The notes under the pieces were generated by a model. It ran no database searches, was not told the DNA's origin, and worked only from the letters and a program-made list of their open reading frames with translations. Shown here in pieces: positions 6,329 to 7,039 of a DNA stretch of 7,039 nucleotides. The translations under genes were made by a program, and so were the position numbers. Position 1 is the first letter of the stretch; every line of letters starts with the position of its first letter. The stretch comes from Nitrospinota bacterium (GTDB lineage Bacteria > UBA8248): positions 7,398 through 14,436 of the forward strand of contig DNYS01000073.1 of the NCBI GenBank assembly GCA_003506735.1, read 5' to 3'.

Positions 6329-6733
6329 CTACCCGCCCGAAATAATTGCGAAGGCGCCAGCCACCGAGAGCAACCCGCCCAGGATCACAACCGCCATCGC
6401 CGCCGACCAGACGAGGCGGGTCTGGGTCAATATAGGCGCCCGGGCCAAGCCGACCCGGTTGATCGGCACCAGGCTCAGATACCTCCCCGCGAGGCCGCCC
6501 GTCATCCCGGCCACGGTGAACCAGAAGACCCCGCGCGAGGGAATCCGCTGCACCCCGGCGGACAAGAAAATCAATGGTGAAGGCGAAGACAACCGATACG
6601 CAATTCGAGACCAGCGTCGTTGCCGAGGGGTTGAGATGTTCAAGCCTCACCCGGTATAGGAGGTGCACGCCACAACCATGAAAATCGCACCGAGAAACGC
6701 GAGAAGGTTGGGATGAAACGATTCAAGCGCGGA
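6329..6733 (-). pseudogene. Decayed EamA/DMT transporter: two frame changes and a large internal deletion
   Basis: Three reading frames must be joined to follow the homology with the intact copy at 5423-6301. Segment 1 (6715 to about 6650) reads HPNLLAFLGAIFMVVACTS, matching residues 7 onward of the intact protein, and runs into TGA at 6649-6647. Segment 2 (about 6665-6570) reads RLEHLNPSATTLVSNCVSVV, matching helix 2. A second switch occurs at the A4 run 6567-6570, where removing one base would restore GVFWFTVAGMTGGLAGRY (the helix 3 region) in segment 3. Segment 3 then jumps from the end of EamA repeat 1 (WSAAMAVV) straight to the C-terminal LGGLLSVAGAFAIISGG and stops at TAG (6331-6329). 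About 160 codons are missing. No start codon with a ribosome site is visible. The 5' limit is approximate, set by an in-frame stop. It cannot encode a working ten-helix transporter. Confidence 0.82.
6348..6388. repeat. 41-bp exact direct repeat, copy 1 (in DMT remnant)
   Basis: These 41 bases are identical to 6839-6879 and encode, on the minus strand, the conserved C-terminal LGGLLSVAGAFA of EamA repeat 2. The corresponding stretch of the intact copy differs at 5 of 41 positions. The match stops abruptly at 6388/6389, which is the internal deletion junction of the remnant. Confidence 0.9.
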
Positions 6734-6755
6734 CCTTCACCCAGGGAAAAGAGAA

Positions 6756-6785
6756 ACCGGAATCATGGCATGTCCCCATGCCGGT
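6756..6785 (-). terminator. Possible weak terminator after the third DMT copy
   Basis: In the gap between the third DMT gene (stop at 6820) and the remnant, the minus strand shows GGCATG / CATGCC (6782-6777 and 6772-6767) with a 4-base loop. Overlapping ACCGG / CCGGT arms (6785-6781 and 6760-6756) are followed by TTTCTCTTTT. The hairpins share bases and the T-run is interrupted, so this is a tentative call. Otherwise the gap 6734-6819 holds nothing recognisable. Confidence 0.35.
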
Positions 6786-6819
6786 GGCGACGGCCCTTCC
6801 GCCGCGGGGAAATCGCCCC

Positions 6820-7039
6820 TTACCTGCCCGAGACAATGGCGAAGGCGCCAGCCACCGAGAGCAACCCGCCCAGGATCACGCGGCTCGTCACGGCCTCTTG
6901 TTTCCTGAAATAGAGCCACGAGAAGAAAATTACGAAAAGCACCGAAAGCCGGTTGATGGGAACCACCCGGACGATCTCGCCCTCCCGGACAGCCGTCCAG
7001 AACATCAGGGCCGCGACGACGTTCACCGCCGCGCCCGCG
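6820..7039 (-). CDS. EamA/DMT transporter, C-terminal part only (runs off the window)
   Basis: The frame is open to the right edge and ends at TAA (6822-6820), giving the last 72 codons. They encode the final helices of EamA repeat 2: NVVAALMFWTAVREGEIVRV, VPINRLSVL, FFSWLYFRKQE, then VILGGLLSVAGAFAIVSGR. This aligns without gaps to residues 226-292 of the intact copy, with 49 of 67 identical by hand count, including the FWTAV, NRLSVL and RKQEAV blocks. No frameshift or stop is seen in this part, so the gene is probably functional, though its N-terminal half cannot be judged. The ATG/GTG codons inside the window are internal, not starts. It is a tandem paralogue of the two downstream copies, and the substrate is unknown. 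Confidence 0.85.
   Translation of the reverse strand, partial: AGAAVNVVAALMFWTAVREGEIVRVVPINRLSVLFVIFFSWLYFRKQEAVTSRVILGGLLSVAGAFAIVSGR
6839..6879. repeat. 41-bp exact direct repeat, copy 2 (in third DMT gene)
   Basis: Identical to 6348-6388 and located 491 bases away in the same orientation, inside the C-terminal coding part of the third DMT copy. Sequence on either side diverges quickly: 5 of about 21 bases differ towards the stop codon, and similarity is lost on the other side. Confidence 0.9.

Noticed and set aside
6321..6330. 10-bp palindrome agcggccgct at the end of the DMT remnant
   Set aside because: Contiguous with no loop and simply contains a GC-rich octamer palindrome; no evidence for a binding or recombination site.
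5688..6668. Minus-strand 326-codon frame spanning the DMT remnant and the intact DMT gene
   Set aside because: Only its first ~35 residues are true EamA homology (part of the decayed copy); the remainder is an out-of-frame reading of the intact gene.

Overview
The window is GC-rich, densely coded DNA that looks like a chromosome segment of a free-living Gram-negative bacterium. The tripartite tricarboxylate transporter (TTT), with a signal-peptide-bearing periplasmic binding protein, supports this. I would guess an uncultured Pseudomonadota-like lineage, but nothing in the sequence fixes the taxon. I see no tRNA, rRNA, CRISPR array, phage gene or insertion sequence.

Layout. Positions 1-1248 (+) hold nearly all of a CPA1/NhaP-type cation:proton antiporter whose first few residues lie outside the window. 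It converges on a minus-strand block: tctC (5169-4177), tctB (4081-3599), tctA (3562-1919) and an orphan ribbon-helix-helix protein (1795-1439). A clean intrinsic terminator at 1296-1319 follows. The block probably forms one operon. A good sigma70-type promoter (TTGACG, 17 bp, TATATT) lies about 150 bases before tctC. Overlapping small palindromes cover its -35 box, the leader can form two competing hairpins, and a strong stem-loop separates tctC from tctB. That stem-loop is suited to making more binding protein than membrane subunits.

From 5423 to the right edge the minus strand carries three tandem relatives of one EamA/DMT transporter family. They are an intact copy (6301-5423), a decayed copy (about 6733-6329) with two frame changes and an internal deletion of roughly 160 codons, and the C-terminal 72 codons of a third, apparently sound copy running off the window (7039-6820). 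The decayed copy shares an exact 41-bp stretch with the third copy that starts exactly at the deletion junction.

Theme: all the intact genes except the RHH protein are membrane transport functions (Na+/H+ exchange, carboxylate-type solute uptake, DMT-type metabolite or drug export). I found no clearly new system. The points most worth a second look are the eroding DMT array, the atypical ligand-loop residues of TctC, and the regulatory architecture of the tct operon.
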